DNA from: Aquiflexum balticum DSM 16537
GTDB taxonomy: Bacteria > Bacteroidota > Bacteroidia > Cytophagales > Cyclobacteriaceae
Direction: 5' to 3'
DNA: 64,000 nucleotides
Assembly (NCBI RefSeq): GCF_900176595.1
Contig: NZ_LT838813.1
Location: forward strand, 1,991,001 to 2,055,000
Below the pieces are notes generated by a model. The model ran no database searches. It saw only the letters and a list, made by a program, of their open reading frames with translations, and was not told the origin of the DNA. The translations under genes and the position numbers were made by a program. Position 1 is the stretch's first letter, and every line of letters begins with the position of its first letter. Below, piece after piece: positions 18,392-28,372 of this stretch.

Positions 18392-18811
18392 CTACTGTTT
18401 TAGAAAAAACCTGATGCCCAGTTCATACCCTTTAAGACCAAGACCAGATATCATGCCAACACATTCTTTTGTGATGATGCTTTTGTGACGGAACTCCTCT
18501 CTCTTGTAAATATTGGAAATGTGCACCTCCAATACTGGAGTGGTCACTCCTGCAATAGCATCAGAAATAGCCACAGATGTATGTGTATATCCTCCGGCAT
18601 TGATGAGTATGGCATCAAAGTCAAATCCAACTTCATGGATTTTGTCGATGATTTCTCCTTCAATATTGCTTTGAAAATAATGTAAATCGAGATCATGAAA
18701 CTTAGTTCTCAGGGTTTCAAAATAATCTTCAAAGGAAGTGCTGCCGTATATCTCAGGTTCTCTTTTTCCCAAGAGATTGAGATTTGGGCCGTTGAGGATG
18801 AGGATTTTCAA
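18392..18811 (-). CDS. aroQ: 3-dehydroquinate dehydratase, type II
   Basis: Shikimate pathway enzyme, 139 residues, dodecameric type. LNGPNLNLLGKREPEIYG at the N-terminus carries the catalytic Tyr22, NAGGYTHTSVA forms the substrate pocket, and EVHISNIYKREEFRHKS holds the essential His and Arg. All family motifs are intact. serC is the next gene downstream, 113 bases away. Confidence 0.94.
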   Translation of the reverse strand: MKILILNGPNLNLLGKREPEIYGSTSFEDYFETLRTKFHDLDLHYFQSNIEGEIIDKIHEVGFDFDAILINAGGYTHTSVAISDAIAGVTTPVLEVHISNIYKREEFRHKSIITKECVGMISGLGLKGYELGIRFFLKQ

Positions 18812-18932
18812 TGTGATTGCAGGTTAGTGGTTTTGAAAGGCTAAAGTTAATGAAGGTTTTCTTTTTAATATGGTAAATTCCCATGGGAAAAAGTAAATTA
18901 TTATATTTATCACAAAATGTATTTATAAAATT

Positions 18933-19139
18933 ATGAAAGTAGTGTTGGAAATAGATGACGATAAGTTGGGGGATTTTTTTTCCTTAATTCAATCAATAGA
19001 ATACGCAAATATCAAAGAACCTTCCGAAATTCCATCTTGGCAAAAATCTGAGATTTTAAAGCGGATTTCAGAATTGGAAAGTGGAAAGATCAAGAAGAGA
19101 TCTTGGGATTCGGCAAAAGTTGAAATTTTCAAAAAATAA
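18933..19139 (+). CDS. Antitoxin-like protein of a type II addiction module
   Basis: A 68-residue protein. The C-terminal half (SWQKSEILKRISELESGK, then WDSAKVEI) resembles the Unstab_antitox/addiction-module family (PF09720), whose C-terminal tail binds a ParE/RelE toxin. The toxin gene starts on the last base of its stop codon (TAATG), so the two are translationally coupled. Such antitoxins usually autoregulate. No clear operator palindrome is visible upstream. The N-terminal half (KVVLEIDDDKLGDFFSLIQS) is beta-alpha like. Confidence 0.7.
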   Translation: MKVVLEIDDDKLGDFFSLIQSIEYANIKEPSEIPSWQKSEILKRISELESGKIKKRSWDSAKVEIFKK

Positions 19140-19432
19140 TGGATTTCATAGTTACTATAACTGAGCCAGCTGAGGAAGATTTAAGGGAGGTGTTTTTATG
19201 GTATGAGAGTAAAAGAGTTGGTTTGGGAGAACGTTTTAAAGATATTTTTGAAAACACTATATATAGTTTAAAAAGCAACCCATTTAAATTTCAAATCAGA
19301 TATTCAAATATTAGAATTCGATTTTTGAAAAAGTTCCCTTTTGGAATTCACTATACTATTGTGGAGAATGAAATAATTATCCATGGAGTTTTCCATACCT
19401 CACAAGATCCATCAAGTTGGAAAAGGGAATAA
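19139..19432 (+). CDS. ParE/RelE-family toxin
   Basis: A 97-residue protein with the ParE-like fold pattern: an N-terminal strand (FIVTITEPAEEDLREVFLWYE), a helix pair (GLGERFKDIFENTIYSL), and the strand RYSNIRIRFLKKFPFGIHYTI. The family's C-terminal HTSQDPSSW motif follows. ParE-type members poison gyrase and RelE-type members cleave mRNA. The sequence looks nearer to ParE, but the target cannot be assigned. It follows its antitoxin with a one-base overlap, and xerD begins 8 bases downstream. Confidence 0.78.
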   Translation: MDFIVTITEPAEEDLREVFLWYESKRVGLGERFKDIFENTIYSLKSNPFKFQIRYSNIRIRFLKKFPFGIHYTIVENEIIIHGVFHTSQDPSSWKRE

Positions 19433-19439
19433 TTGGAAC

Positions 19440-20345
19440 ATGAAAAATTTCTGGACCCCATTTCTCCGCCAATTCCAACATCACCTGAAAATCGAAAGGT
19501 CATTGAGCAAAAATTCCATGCTTGCCTATCAGCAGGACATGGAAAAACTCAGCCGATACATGGAGAATAATTTCCCCGATGTACAACCTACGCAGGTTAA
19601 ATTGGAGCATCTGAGGTATTTTGTCAATGGACTTGCGGAACTTGAAATCTCCGAATATACCCAAGCCCGTATCATTTCTGGAATCAAAGCTTTTTTTCGT
19701 TTTTTGATGTACGAGGACAGGATTTCCGAAGATCCTGCACAACTATTGGAAGCCCCTAAACTGGGAAGAAAGTTACCGGACACTTTAAGTTTCCATGAAA
19801 TCAATCAAATTTTGGAAAGCATTCCCTTAGGCGAAGCTCATGGGCATCGCAATAGGGCTATGTTGGAAGTGTTGTACAGTTCAGGTTTGAGGGTTACAGA
19901 ATTGACAGATTTAAAAATCGGAAATGTCTATGCAGATGTTGGGTTTTTAAGGGTCATAGGAAAAGGCAATAAAGAAAGACTTGTACCTATAGGTAAAGAT
20001 GCCTTAAAATATTTGAAATTATATACAGAAGAAGTCCGTAATCACATGACCCCGGCCAAAGGCCATGAACAATTTGTTTTCCTGAATCAAAGGGGCAAAA
20101 AACTCACACGGGTAATGGTTTTCCTGATTATCAAAAAGCAAGTGGAATTGATCGGCTTGAAAAAAAATGTGAGTCCCCATACTTTCCGACACAGTTTTGC
20201 CACGCATATGATTGAGGGTGGAGCTGATTTGAGGGCTGTACAGGAAATGCTGGGACATGAAAGCATTACCACCACTGAAATTTATACCCATCTTGATAGG
20301 GATTACCTTAGACAGGTGCTAAATGAGTTTCATCCGCGGGGATAA
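19440..20345 (+). CDS. xerD: Tyrosine recombinase XerD-like
   Basis: A protein of 301 residues with the SAM-like N-terminal domain (MKNFWTPFLRQFQHHLKIER) and a complete catalytic set: Arg in SSGLRVTEL, Lys in GKGNKERLVP, His and Arg in SPHTFRHSFATH, His in MLGHESITTTEIY, and the nucleophilic Tyr in the same segment. Length and motifs fit the housekeeping XerD that resolves chromosome dimers at dif. The ATG at 19440 is preferred. The longer in-frame start at 19383 lies inside the toxin gene. ftsK, its partner in the system, is 1.3 kb downstream. Confidence 0.88.
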   Translation: MKNFWTPFLRQFQHHLKIERSLSKNSMLAYQQDMEKLSRYMENNFPDVQPTQVKLEHLRYFVNGLAELEISEYTQARIISGIKAFFRFLMYEDRISEDPAQLLEAPKLGRKLPDTLSFHEINQILESIPLGEAHGHRNRAMLEVLYSSGLRVTELTDLKIGNVYADVGFLRVIGKGNKERLVPIGKDALKYLKLYTEEVRNHMTPAKGHEQFVFLNQRGKKLTRVMVFLIIKKQVELIGLKKNVSPHTFRHSFATHMIEGGADLRAVQEMLGHESITTTEIYTHLDRDYLRQVLNEFHPRG

Positions 20346-20451
20346 TCCCTCTTGGATTTTTCAGGTAGATAAAGAATAATATCTATTTTGAAATTGGTAT
20401 TATTTCTAATCCATTTGGTTTAATTTAGCACTTTGAAAAAAAGATAACAAA

Positions 20452-21495
20452 GTGTACAAATCCATCATCAAACCTTTACTTTTTAGAAAAAATCCGGAAG
20501 ATGCGCATCATTTTACATTTGACCTGATCAAAAAAAGTTTTAACCTCCCACTTGTTAAGAATCTTATTGAGGGAATTTACGACTACCAAAACCCCGTTTT
20601 GGAAAGAGAAGTATTTGGGTTGAAATTCAAGAATCCTGTCGGTTTGGCCGCAGGTTTTGACAAAGATGCCAAATTGATAGATGAGATGGCCATGCTGGGT
20701 TTTGGGTTTATAGAGATCGGAACTTTGACCCCCAAACCTCAGGAAGGAAATCCCAAACCACGCCTATTCCGTCTACCAAAAGATCAGGCACTTATTAATC
20801 GGATGGGTTTCAATAATGGGGGAGTGGCAGAAGCAGTTGAAAGATTGAAAAACCGAAATTCAGATGTTTTGATTGGTGGGAATATTGGAAAAAATAAATT
20901 GACCCCAAATGAAAATGCAGTTGATGATTACCTCTTTTGCTTTGAATATTTGTTTGATTATGTAGATTATTTTGTGGTCAATGTCAGTTCTCCCAATACC
21001 CCGAACCTCCGGGATTTACAGGAAAAAGAACCCCTCAAAAAATTATTGTCCGAAGTTCAAAAAGCCAATCGCAAAAAAGGTAACCCCAAACCGATTCTGT
21101 TGAAAATAGCACCTGACCTCACTGTAGGTCAATTGGATGATATTGTGGAAATAGTCCTGGAAACAAAAATTGACGGAGTGATAGCCACCAATACTACCAT
21201 TGATAGAAGTTTGTTGTCCACGGATGTCCATCAAGTTGATGCAATAGGTGCAGGAGGAGTAAGTGGAAAAGTTTTGGCAAAAAGAAGTACTGAGGTAATC
21301 CGGTTTTTGGCAAAACAATCCAATAATGCTTTCCCGATTATAGGAGTGGGGGGAATATTTTCAGCAAAGGATGCTATTGATAAGTTGGAAGCAGGAGCAT
21401 CTTTGGTTCAGGTATATTCTGGAATGATTTATGAAGGACCTGGATTGATAAAAAGAATCAACAAAGGTCTGGCCAAATATTTGAGTAAAAATTAA
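20452..21495 (+). CDS. pyrD: Dihydroorotate dehydrogenase (quinone), class 2
   Basis: Membrane-associated FMN enzyme of pyrimidine synthesis, 347 residues. A short N-terminal helical region ([22 protein letters not shown]) that contacts the membrane marks class 2. FMN and substrate motifs are [33 protein letters not shown] (the catalytic Ser) and [12 protein letters not shown]. The start is GTG. It is followed by ftsK on the same strand with a 137-base gap. Confidence 0.94.
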   Translation: MYKSIIKPLLFRKNPEDAHHFTFDLIKKSFNLPLVKNLIEGIYDYQNPVLEREVFGLKFKNPVGLAAGFDKDAKLIDEMAMLGFGFIEIGTLTPKPQEGNPKPRLFRLPKDQALINRMGFNNGGVAEAVERLKNRNSDVLIGGNIGKNKLTPNENAVDDYLFCFEYLFDYVDYFVVNVSSPNTPNLRDLQEKEPLKKLLSEVQKANRKKGNPKPILLKIAPDLTVGQLDDIVEIVLETKIDGVIATNTTIDRSLLSTDVHQVDAIGAGGVSGKVLAKRSTEVIRFLAKQSNNAFPIIGVGGIFSAKDAIDKLEAGASLVQVYSGMIYEGPGLIKRINKGLAKYLSKN

Positions 21496-21632
21496 GTTAA
21501 AGTTTAAAGGATTTTGAATCTAGCAGTTACAGTTTAAGGAAAAGGCTTTTCATCAAATTGTTAAACCGATTGTATGGAAATCTGTATATTTCCACAATCT
21601 TCCAATAATCTGGGAAAGACAGGAAAATCAAT

Positions 21633-24116
21633 ATGGCTTCGGAAACCCCAAGAACAAATACCTTTAGAAAAAAGAGTGAACCCAAATCAAAGTCCAAAGC
21701 AGCAAAGCCAGGCCGCTTTTCTTTGGATTTTGTAAAGGATAAAAGAATACCCCTAACAGTGGGGATAATATTTATTTTGGTGGGATTTTTTTTATTGTTT
21801 GCCTTTTTCAGTTATCTCTTTTCCGGTAAAGCTGATCAAAGTCTGGTAGCTTCTGATCTTGATCAAGGATTAAGGAGTACGGCTGAAGAAACAAGAAATT
21901 GGTTGGGTCTTTTCGGTGCCAAAATGTCTGATCTTTTCATTAGAAGATGGTTTGGAGTTGCAGCATTTTTGCTTCCGCCGTATTTATTTTTTTTAGGATT
22001 CAAACTCGTTTTCAAAAAGTCATTGATTTCTTTGTCGAGATACAGCGCTTTTGCGCTCTTTTTTGTTTTTTGGCTTGGATTGGTGACTGGTTATTTGGTG
22101 CAGCTTGCAGATGGATTTAATACAATTGGTTATTTGAGTGGAGGTTTTGGATATGAATTGGGGCTGTTATCCAATCAATTTTTGGGATGGGGTACAATTT
22201 TGTTGATTGTTGGATCTCTCTTGATATTTCTGATCTTCTTTTTCAACATCAGTCAATTCAATTGGTCTCTAAGAAGTTCTGGGAATGAATCCGAACAAGA
22301 GGAAAAAACAACTTCATCCTATGATTCCGTTATTCCTAGTTTGGAAGAGGAACTTGAGGAGGAAAGGGATGAGTTGGGGCTTGAAGACGACTTGGATGAT
22401 GAAATTGAGGAAGATGTAAGCAGCTGGACCATCAAGTCAGAAAAAGAAGACAATATTAAAATAGGTTCTTCACCTGTTTTCAATATTGAGGGAGAAGACC
22501 TTCTTGAAGATGAAAATGATCTGGAAATCGAATCCCGTATAGAGGAAAAAAAGTTTTCGGTCAGCAAATCAGAGGGCGAAGAAAAGACAGCTGAAGAAGT
22601 TGAAAATCTTGATCCTTATGATCCGACCCTGGATTTGCCACATTATAAGTATCCCACGCTTGATCTGCTGAATGATTATGACTTCCAGAAAGTCACGGTT
22701 TCAAGACAGGAATTGGAAGAGAATAAAAACAAGATTGTTGAGACTCTGGTCAACTTCAAGATCGGCATTCAGGAGATAAAGGCTACGATTGGACCAACGG
22801 TCACGCTTTACGAAATTGTGCCTGATCCTGGTGTCAAAATTTCCAAGATCAAAAATCTCGAAGATGATATCGCATTGAGTTTGGCCGCATTGGGAATCCG
22901 AATCATTGCACCGATTCCAGGTAAAGGAACCATAGGGATAGAAGTCCCCAACAAAAACAGGGAACTGGTACCTGCAAGATCTGTGATTGGTACAGAGAAG
23001 TTTATGCGGAGTGACAAAGATCTTCCGGTGGCTTTGGGGAAAACCATTTCGAATGAAGTATTTGTCATGGATTTGGCAAAAATGCCTCACCTGCTGATGG
23101 CAGGAGCGACGGGTCAGGGAAAATCTGTGGGATTGAATATGATTCTGGCTTCCTTGGTTTATAAGAAACATCCTTCCCAACTCAAGTTTGTCTTGGTGGA
23201 TCCCAAAAAAGTGGAACTGACCCTATTCAACAAAATAGAGAGACACTTTTTGGCAAAATTGCCTGGAGCTGAAGAAGCAATAATCACTGATACAAAAAAG
23301 GTGATTTATACATTGAATTCACTTTGTATCGAAATGGATAAGCGATACGATCTGCTTAAAGATGCTGGATGTAGGAATCTCAAAGAGTATAACGCCAAAT
23401 TTGTTGCCCGAAAACTGAATCCTGAAAAGGGTCATAGATTTATGCCTTACATCGTACTGGTCATAGATGAGTTGGCTGATTTGATGATGACAGCTGGCAA
23501 AGAAATCGAAGCGCCCATTGCCAGGCTGGCGCAATTGGCCAGAGCGATCGGTATACATTTGGTGGTAGCTACACAGAGGCCCTCTGTCAATGTTATTACG
23601 GGAATTATCAAAGCGAATTTTCCTGCAAGATTGTCTTTCCGTGTGACTTCAAAAATTGACAGCCGTACCATTTTGGATGCCGGAGGCGCAGATCAGCTCA
23701 TTGGAATGGGTGATATGTTACTTTCCCATGGTTCAGAAATGACCCGATTACAGTGCGCATTTTTGGATACTCCTGAGGTGGATGCGATTTGTGACTGGAT
23801 AGGGGAGCAAAAAGGATATACAGATGCTTATCTATTACCTGAATTTGAAGGGGAGGAAGGCGATGGAAACCTGTCCGATATAGATCTTTCTGACAGAGAC
23901 CCGCTTTTCGACGAAGCAGCCAAATTGATTGTACTGCATCAGCAAGGCAGTACTTCTCTGATCCAAAGGAAATTGAAGCTGGGATATAACCGTGCCGGAA
24001 GAATTGTTGACCAATTGGAGGCAGCGGGGATAGTAGGTCCTTTTGAGGGAAGTAAGGCGAGGGAAGTCTTGATTCAGGACGAAGCCAGTTTGGAACGGTT
24101 ATTGAACAATCTTTAG
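21633..24116 (+). CDS. ftsK: DNA translocase FtsK
   Basis: A protein of 827 residues. Residues 1-35 are basic. Four or so membrane helices (about 36-220) anchor it at the septum, and an acidic linker of about 100 residues follows (about 220-330). The motor domain has Walker A GATGQGKS near 490-497 and Walker B IVLVIDELADLM. The C-terminal winged-helix gamma domain (LIVLHQQGSTSLIQRKLKLG) recognises KOPS and contacts XerD. The linker is much shorter than in Escherichia coli and typical of Bacteroidota. xerD is 1.3 kb upstream. Confidence 0.95.
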   Translation: MASETPRTNTFRKKSEPKSKSKAAKPGRFSLDFVKDKRIPLTVGIIFILVGFFLLFAFFSYLFSGKADQSLVASDLDQGLRSTAEETRNWLGLFGAKMSDLFIRRWFGVAAFLLPPYLFFLGFKLVFKKSLISLSRYSAFALFFVFWLGLVTGYLVQLADGFNTIGYLSGGFGYELGLLSNQFLGWGTILLIVGSLLIFLIFFFNISQFNWSLRSSGNESEQEEKTTSSYDSVIPSLEEELEEERDELGLEDDLDDEIEEDVSSWTIKSEKEDNIKIGSSPVFNIEGEDLLEDENDLEIESRIEEKKFSVSKSEGEEKTAEEVENLDPYDPTLDLPHYKYPTLDLLNDYDFQKVTVSRQELEENKNKIVETLVNFKIGIQEIKATIGPTVTLYEIVPDPGVKISKIKNLEDDIALSLAALGIRIIAPIPGKGTIGIEVPNKNRELVPARSVIGTEKFMRSDKDLPVALGKTISNEVFVMDLAKMPHLLMAGATGQGKSVGLNMILASLVYKKHPSQLKFVLVDPKKVELTLFNKIERHFLAKLPGAEEAIITDTKKVIYTLNSLCIEMDKRYDLLKDAGCRNLKEYNAKFVARKLNPEKGHRFMPYIVLVIDELADLMMTAGKEIEAPIARLAQLARAIGIHLVVATQRPSVNVITGIIKANFPARLSFRVTSKIDSRTILDAGGADQLIGMGDMLLSHGSEMTRLQCAFLDTPEVDAICDWIGEQKGYTDAYLLPEFEGEEGDGNLSDIDLSDRDPLFDEAAKLIVLHQQGSTSLIQRKLKLGYNRAGRIVDQLEAAGIVGPFEGSKAREVLIQDEASLERLLNNL

Positions 24117-24154
24117 TCCCGTTGAATTAATTTCAAGGCGAAATTTCAATCATT

Positions 24155-24811
24155 ATGAAAAATAAAATCACCCTCTTGGTATTCCTATTTATTGCTTTTG
24201 CATCGGTTTCGGTCTTTGCTCAAAAAGATCCCAAAGCTAAAACAATACTTGATGGAGTCAGTCAAAAATATAAATCCCTTAAAGGACTCCAAGCAAGTTT
24301 CGAATTCACATACGGGGAATCATCGGACATTGTGAGCAAATCCCAAAAAGGTGAAATTGCCATTAAAGGTGAGAAATACCATCTCAAACTCCCAGAACAG
24401 GAAATTTTCAACAACGGTAAAACCGTTTGGACTTATATTGAATCCGGAAACTACAAGGAAGTTACTATCAACAATGCAAGTGAAATGGAGGAGGAATTAA
24501 CACCCTCTTCAGTTTATACCATATACCAGAAGGGATATGATTATTGGCTTATTGGGGAAAAAAATGAAAAAGGGGTGATCATTCAGGAAATTGAACTCGC
24601 TTCAAACAATTCAAATTCTCCTTTCAAAAGGGTTAAATTGTTCATTGACAAGAATAAAAAAGATTTGATTGGTTGGGAGATTTATGATGATCAGGGCGGA
24701 GTTTTTAAGTATAAGTTTAATTCCATCAATACAGAAGTGAATTTACCGGATGCGTATTTTACATTTAATCCGCAGGAATATGGAAAAGTGGAAATCATAG
24801 ATCTCCGCTGA
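24155..24811 (+). CDS. lolA: LolA-like outer-membrane lipoprotein carrier
   Basis: A periplasmic protein of 218 residues with a signal peptide (residues 1-22, ending SVFAQ). KAKTILDGVSQKYKSLKGLQASFEF is the usual start of the LolA fold, and NNGKTVWTYIESGNYKEV contains the family's central strands. LolA carries lipoproteins from the inner membrane to LolB or the outer membrane. It follows ftsK by 38 bases, a common neighbour arrangement in bacteria. Confidence 0.85.
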   Translation: MKNKITLLVFLFIAFASVSVFAQKDPKAKTILDGVSQKYKSLKGLQASFEFTYGESSDIVSKSQKGEIAIKGEKYHLKLPEQEIFNNGKTVWTYIESGNYKEVTINNASEMEEELTPSSVYTIYQKGYDYWLIGEKNEKGVIIQEIELASNNSNSPFKRVKLFIDKNKKDLIGWEIYDDQGGVFKYKFNSINTEVNLPDAYFTFNPQEYGKVEIIDLR

Positions 24812-24847
24812 TTTATTGAAAATAAAGGTCAGGAATTTTTTAATCCT

Positions 24848-24855
24848 TACTTTTG
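24848..24855 (+). promoter_or_regulatory. Possible -7 promoter element of pyrF
   Basis: TACTTTTG matches TAnnTTTG and lies 15 bases before the pyrF start codon. No TTTG -33 box is seen at the usual spacing. Confidence 0.3.
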
Positions 24856-24870
24856 CTAAAATTTTCACCG

Positions 24871-25686
24871 ATGAACAGAATAGACCTCTTTAAGAAAATT
24901 CAGGATAAAAAATCATTTTTATGTGTCGGGTTGGACACAGATCCTTCGAAAATCCCTTCTCATTTACTCAAAACTACTGATCCTGTTTTTGAATTCAACA
25001 AAGAGATCATTGATCAGACAGCCGAATTTGCAGTGGCTTACAAACCCAATATTGCATTTTATGAGGCGTTGGGTCCTAAGGGATGGGAAAGTCTTCAAAA
25101 GACTTTGGATTATATCCCAAAAGAAATTTTTACAATTGCTGATGCCAAAAGGGGAGACATAGGAAATACTTCAGGCTTGTATGCCAAAGCATTCTTTGAA
25201 ACCATGGATTTTGATTCCATTACTGTGGCGCCTTATATGGGCGTGGACAGTGTCAAGCCATTTTTGGAATTTGAGAATAAATGGGTGATTCTTTTGGCCC
25301 TGACTTCCAATGAGGGAAGTGCGGATTTTCAACTTATATCATCACAATCCGGTAAGCCTCTTTTTCAGGAAGTTTTGGAAAAGAGCAGCAAGTGGGGAAA
25401 TCCTGACAATATGATGTATGTGGTCGGTGCTACAAGAGGGGAGAAGATTGCAGAAGTCAGAAAAATTGTACCTGAGCATTTCTTTTTAGTTCCGGGAGTC
25501 GGAGCCCAAGGTGGAAGTCTCGAAGATGTTGCTCATTTTGGGATGAACAGCCATTGTGGTCTCTTGGTCAATTCCTCAAGAGGGATCATTTATGCCGGGA
25601 ATGATAAGGATTTTGCAAAATTAGCAGGTTTGGAGGCCAAAAAACTACAACTGGAAATGGAAAAGCTCCTGTCTAAATATCTCTAA
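24871..25686 (+). CDS. pyrF: Orotidine 5'-phosphate decarboxylase, type 2
   Basis: Last step of UMP synthesis. The catalytic [12 protein letters not shown] motif and the long 271-residue chain mark the type-2 (mycobacterial-like) subfamily. The substrate-phosphate site is near [13 protein letters not shown] and [10 protein letters not shown] chose the ATG at 24871 because it gives [20 protein letters not shown]. The TTG 18 bases upstream overlaps the promoter-like element. It lies between lolA and a convergent ABC exporter. Confidence 0.93.
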   Translation: MNRIDLFKKIQDKKSFLCVGLDTDPSKIPSHLLKTTDPVFEFNKEIIDQTAEFAVAYKPNIAFYEALGPKGWESLQKTLDYIPKEIFTIADAKRGDIGNTSGLYAKAFFETMDFDSITVAPYMGVDSVKPFLEFENKWVILLALTSNEGSADFQLISSQSGKPLFQEVLEKSSKWGNPDNMMYVVGATRGEKIAEVRKIVPEHFFLVPGVGAQGGSLEDVAHFGMNSHCGLLVNSSRGIIYAGNDKDFAKLAGLEAKKLQLEMEKLLSKYL

Positions 25687-25714
25687 ATCCAAATCTAAAA
25701 TCTACCTTCCCTCA

Positions 25715-27502
25715 CTACCCAAACCCTTCTCCAATCGCCATTGTTTTCAGTTGCATTTGATGGAGCTGTGCATAGAACCCGCCCAATTCAAGAAGGCTTT
25801 CATGGGTGCCCATTTCTTTGATTTCACCCTGATGCATTACAATTATTTTATGTGCTTTTTGAATGGTTGAAAGCCTGTGTGCAATCACTATCGAAGTTCT
25901 TCCTTTCATCATTTTGGAGATTGCTTTTTGGATCAACTCCTCAGTTTCTGTATCCACAGAAGAAGTGGCTTCGTCCAAAATAATTATTTCAGGATTATAG
26001 ACCATGGCTCTCACAAAGGAAATCATCTGCCTTTGACCTACTGATAAAGTTGCGCCTCGCTCCATGACATTATAATCCAAACCGCCCGGAAGTTTTTCAA
26101 TGAATTTTTTTGCACCTACCAATTTGGCAGCTTTCATAACCTCTTCTCTGCTGATGTTGGGATTTCCAAGTGTGATATTATAGAAAATGGTATCTGAAAA
26201 AAGGAATACATCCTGTAAAACCACACCGATATGTCTTCTCAAAGCCCCCAATTCAAACTCCCTTACATCTGTATCATCAATTTTTATCGTTCCCTTGTTG
26301 ATTTCGTAAAACCTGTTGATCAGATTGATAATCGAGGATTTTCCTGCTCCTGTGGCTCCGACCAAAGCAACTGTTTCACCATGTTTGACTTCAAAGTTGA
26401 TGTTTTTAAGTACCCAATCTTCATCTATATAGGCAAACCATACATTTTCAAGTTTGATGTTCCCTTTTAGCTTTTCAGGCTTGAGATGGCCTTCATTGGG
26501 AATTTGATCGTCGCTTTCGAGCAATTTAAAAATACGAGAGGAACTGACGACTCCCATTTGCAGGGTATTAAACCTATCAGCTATCATTCTTATTGGCCTA
26601 AAAAACAGTTGAAGGTACATGATGAATGAAATCAGGACACCTACTTGGATTTCCAAATCGAAGACACCCGTGGCACCATACCAAACTACCAATCCGATTC
26701 CTATAGCTTGGATAATTTCTGCTACCGGAAAATAGATGGAATAGTACAAAACTGATTTGATGTGTGCTTTTCTATGCTCCCGGTTGATTTCTTTGAATTT
26801 TTGATACTCCCGCTGTTCACGGTTGAAAATCTGCACGATATTCATTCCTGTGATATGTTCCTGAAGGAAAGAGTTGAGGTTGGAGACTGCATTTCTTACC
26901 TCATTGAATGCGACCTTTATTTTTTCTTTGAATACGTAAGTGGAAATGAGTAAAAGAGGAAGCGTACATAAGCTCACCAAAGTAAGTTTCCAATCCACAT
27001 AAAACATTACAGCAAGAATTGTGACCAGTTGAAGGAGATCTCCAATTATAGCTGCAAGACCTTCGCTGAACACTTCTGCAAGTGTTTCTATATCGGAAAT
27101 GCTACGGGTGACCAAGCGACCGATTGGAGTGTTGTCAAAAAACTTAAGACGCATTTTGAGCAGGTGTCTGTACAGTTTTATTCTGATATCCTTAATGATG
27201 ACCTGTCCTATCCACCCGGACAAGTAGGTATGTGCAAATTGTACAGCTGCCTGTAACACCATCAAAAATATAAGTAGATAAATGATCCTTACAAGACCGT
27301 CTTTATCTCCAATGGCCACGTAATCATCGATGGCTACCTGAATAAAATATGGTCTTGTTGGAGCAAGTATAGCCAGCGAAATAGTCAGAAAGACTAAAAA
27401 GTAAAACTGAGTCTGATAAGGCTTCACAAACTGATATAGCTTTCTCAGTACTTGGGTGTCTATAATATCACCGCTTTTGATATTTTCTTTTTCCAGGCTC
27501 AA
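25715..27502 (-). CDS. ABC exporter, fused permease-ATPase (half transporter)
   Basis: A protein of 595 residues. Six membrane helices (about 35-320) are followed by an ATPase domain with Walker A GATGAGKSS, Q-loop VLQDVFLFS, a signature variant LSVGQRQM (the usual second residue Gly is Val), Walker B IIILDEATSSVD and switch His in IAHRLST. It would act as a dimer that exports lipids, drugs or peptides. The only plausible start is a TTG, because no ATG occurs before the membrane part. The gene lies 12 bases downstream of truA and is probably co-transcribed with it. Confidence 0.9.
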   Translation of the reverse strand: MSLEKENIKSGDIIDTQVLRKLYQFVKPYQTQFYFLVFLTISLAILAPTRPYFIQVAIDDYVAIGDKDGLVRIIYLLIFLMVLQAAVQFAHTYLSGWIGQVIIKDIRIKLYRHLLKMRLKFFDNTPIGRLVTRSISDIETLAEVFSEGLAAIIGDLLQLVTILAVMFYVDWKLTLVSLCTLPLLLISTYVFKEKIKVAFNEVRNAVSNLNSFLQEHITGMNIVQIFNREQREYQKFKEINREHRKAHIKSVLYYSIYFPVAEIIQAIGIGLVVWYGATGVFDLEIQVGVLISFIMYLQLFFRPIRMIADRFNTLQMGVVSSSRIFKLLESDDQIPNEGHLKPEKLKGNIKLENVWFAYIDEDWVLKNINFEVKHGETVALVGATGAGKSSIINLINRFYEINKGTIKIDDTDVREFELGALRRHIGVVLQDVFLFSDTIFYNITLGNPNISREEVMKAAKLVGAKKFIEKLPGGLDYNVMERGATLSVGQRQMISFVRAMVYNPEIIILDEATSSVDTETEELIQKAISKMMKGRTSIVIAHRLSTIQKAHKIIVMHQGEIKEMGTHESLLELGGFYAQLHQMQLKTMAIGEGFG

Positions 27503-27514
27503 AAGTATATGTGT

Positions 27515-28267
27515 TTATATAAATAAATTTTCAGGATAGATGATTTTACTCAGATATAATCCATGAGGGGGAGCTGCTGATTTGGCTTGAGACCTATCTT
27601 TACTTTCTATTATCCTCACAAATTCCTCCATGCTTGTTTTTTCCATCCCCACAGAAATCAAAGTTCCAACAATCGCTCTGACCATACCACGTAAAAATCT
27701 GTTGGCAGTTATATGAAAGAGTAATTGATGCTCAAATTGTTCCCAATGTGCTGTCTTTATTTTACAATTAAAATGATTTACATCTGTATGGACTTTGCTG
27801 AAGCATTGAAAATCCTCAAATTTCAACAGAATTCCTGCGGCTTCGTTCATTTTCTCCACATTTGGTTTTTGGTATAGTGTCCAGGAATATTCTTGGTCGA
27901 ATGGATTTTTTCTTAGACTGATCCTATAAACATAACTTCTCCAAATCGCATCAAAGCGTGTATGGGCTTCTTCTTTTACTTTTTTAAGAGAATATCCGGC
28001 AATATCTCTTGGGATCAGGGAATTGAGTTTTTTAAGAAAATCCATTTCATCCAATAATTCTTCTGAATCAAAATGGGCGTATTGCTGTAAAGCATGCACT
28101 CCGGTATCTGTTCTCCCACTGCCCATAATGGCCGTATTTTTTTTCAGAATAATGGAGATTGCTTTCTCCAGTTCTGCCTGAATGGTATTGGCATTTTTTT
28201 GAATTTGCCACCCATGGTAATGGGTACCTTTATATGAGAGTTCTAGAAAGTAACGGTAGTTTTCCAT
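27515..28267 (-). CDS. truA: tRNA pseudouridine(38-40) synthase
   Basis: Modifies U38-U40 of tRNA anticodon arms. The catalytic aspartate is in GSGRTDTGVHALQQ near residue 53, and FHITANRFLRGMVRAIVGTL is the family's second core motif. YKGTHYHGWQIQKN starts the first repeat. At 250 residues it has the usual size. It is divergent from the DUF4293 gene, and the ABC exporter gene follows by 12 bases. Confidence 0.94.
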   Translation of the reverse strand: MENYRYFLELSYKGTHYHGWQIQKNANTIQAELEKAISIILKKNTAIMGSGRTDTGVHALQQYAHFDSEELLDEMDFLKKLNSLIPRDIAGYSLKKVKEEAHTRFDAIWRSYVYRISLRKNPFDQEYSWTLYQKPNVEKMNEAAGILLKFEDFQCFSKVHTDVNHFNCKIKTAHWEQFEHQLLFHITANRFLRGMVRAIVGTLISVGMEKTSMEEFVRIIESKDRSQAKSAAPPHGLYLSKIIYPENLFI

Positions 28268-28277
28268 TTTGGTCGTA

Positions 28278-28285
28278 CAAAGATA
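28278..28285 (-). promoter_or_regulatory. Putative -7 promoter element of truA
   Basis: On the minus strand TATCTTTG matches TAnnTTTG, with a TTTG 17 bases further upstream. It ends 10 bases before the truA ATG, giving a very short leader. Confidence 0.4.
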
Positions 28286-28372
28286 CTATTCTGTATCAAA
28301 TTCAAATGACCATTTATCCAATCCTTGCGATTCAACAAATAACCCTGTTACTTTGTCAAAACTTTAATTGAA

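Noticed and set aside
19383..20345. xerD as integrase of a mobile element
   Set aside because: The length, N-terminal domain and neighbourhood (ftsK nearby, no attachment-site repeats or phage genes) fit the housekeeping recombinase.
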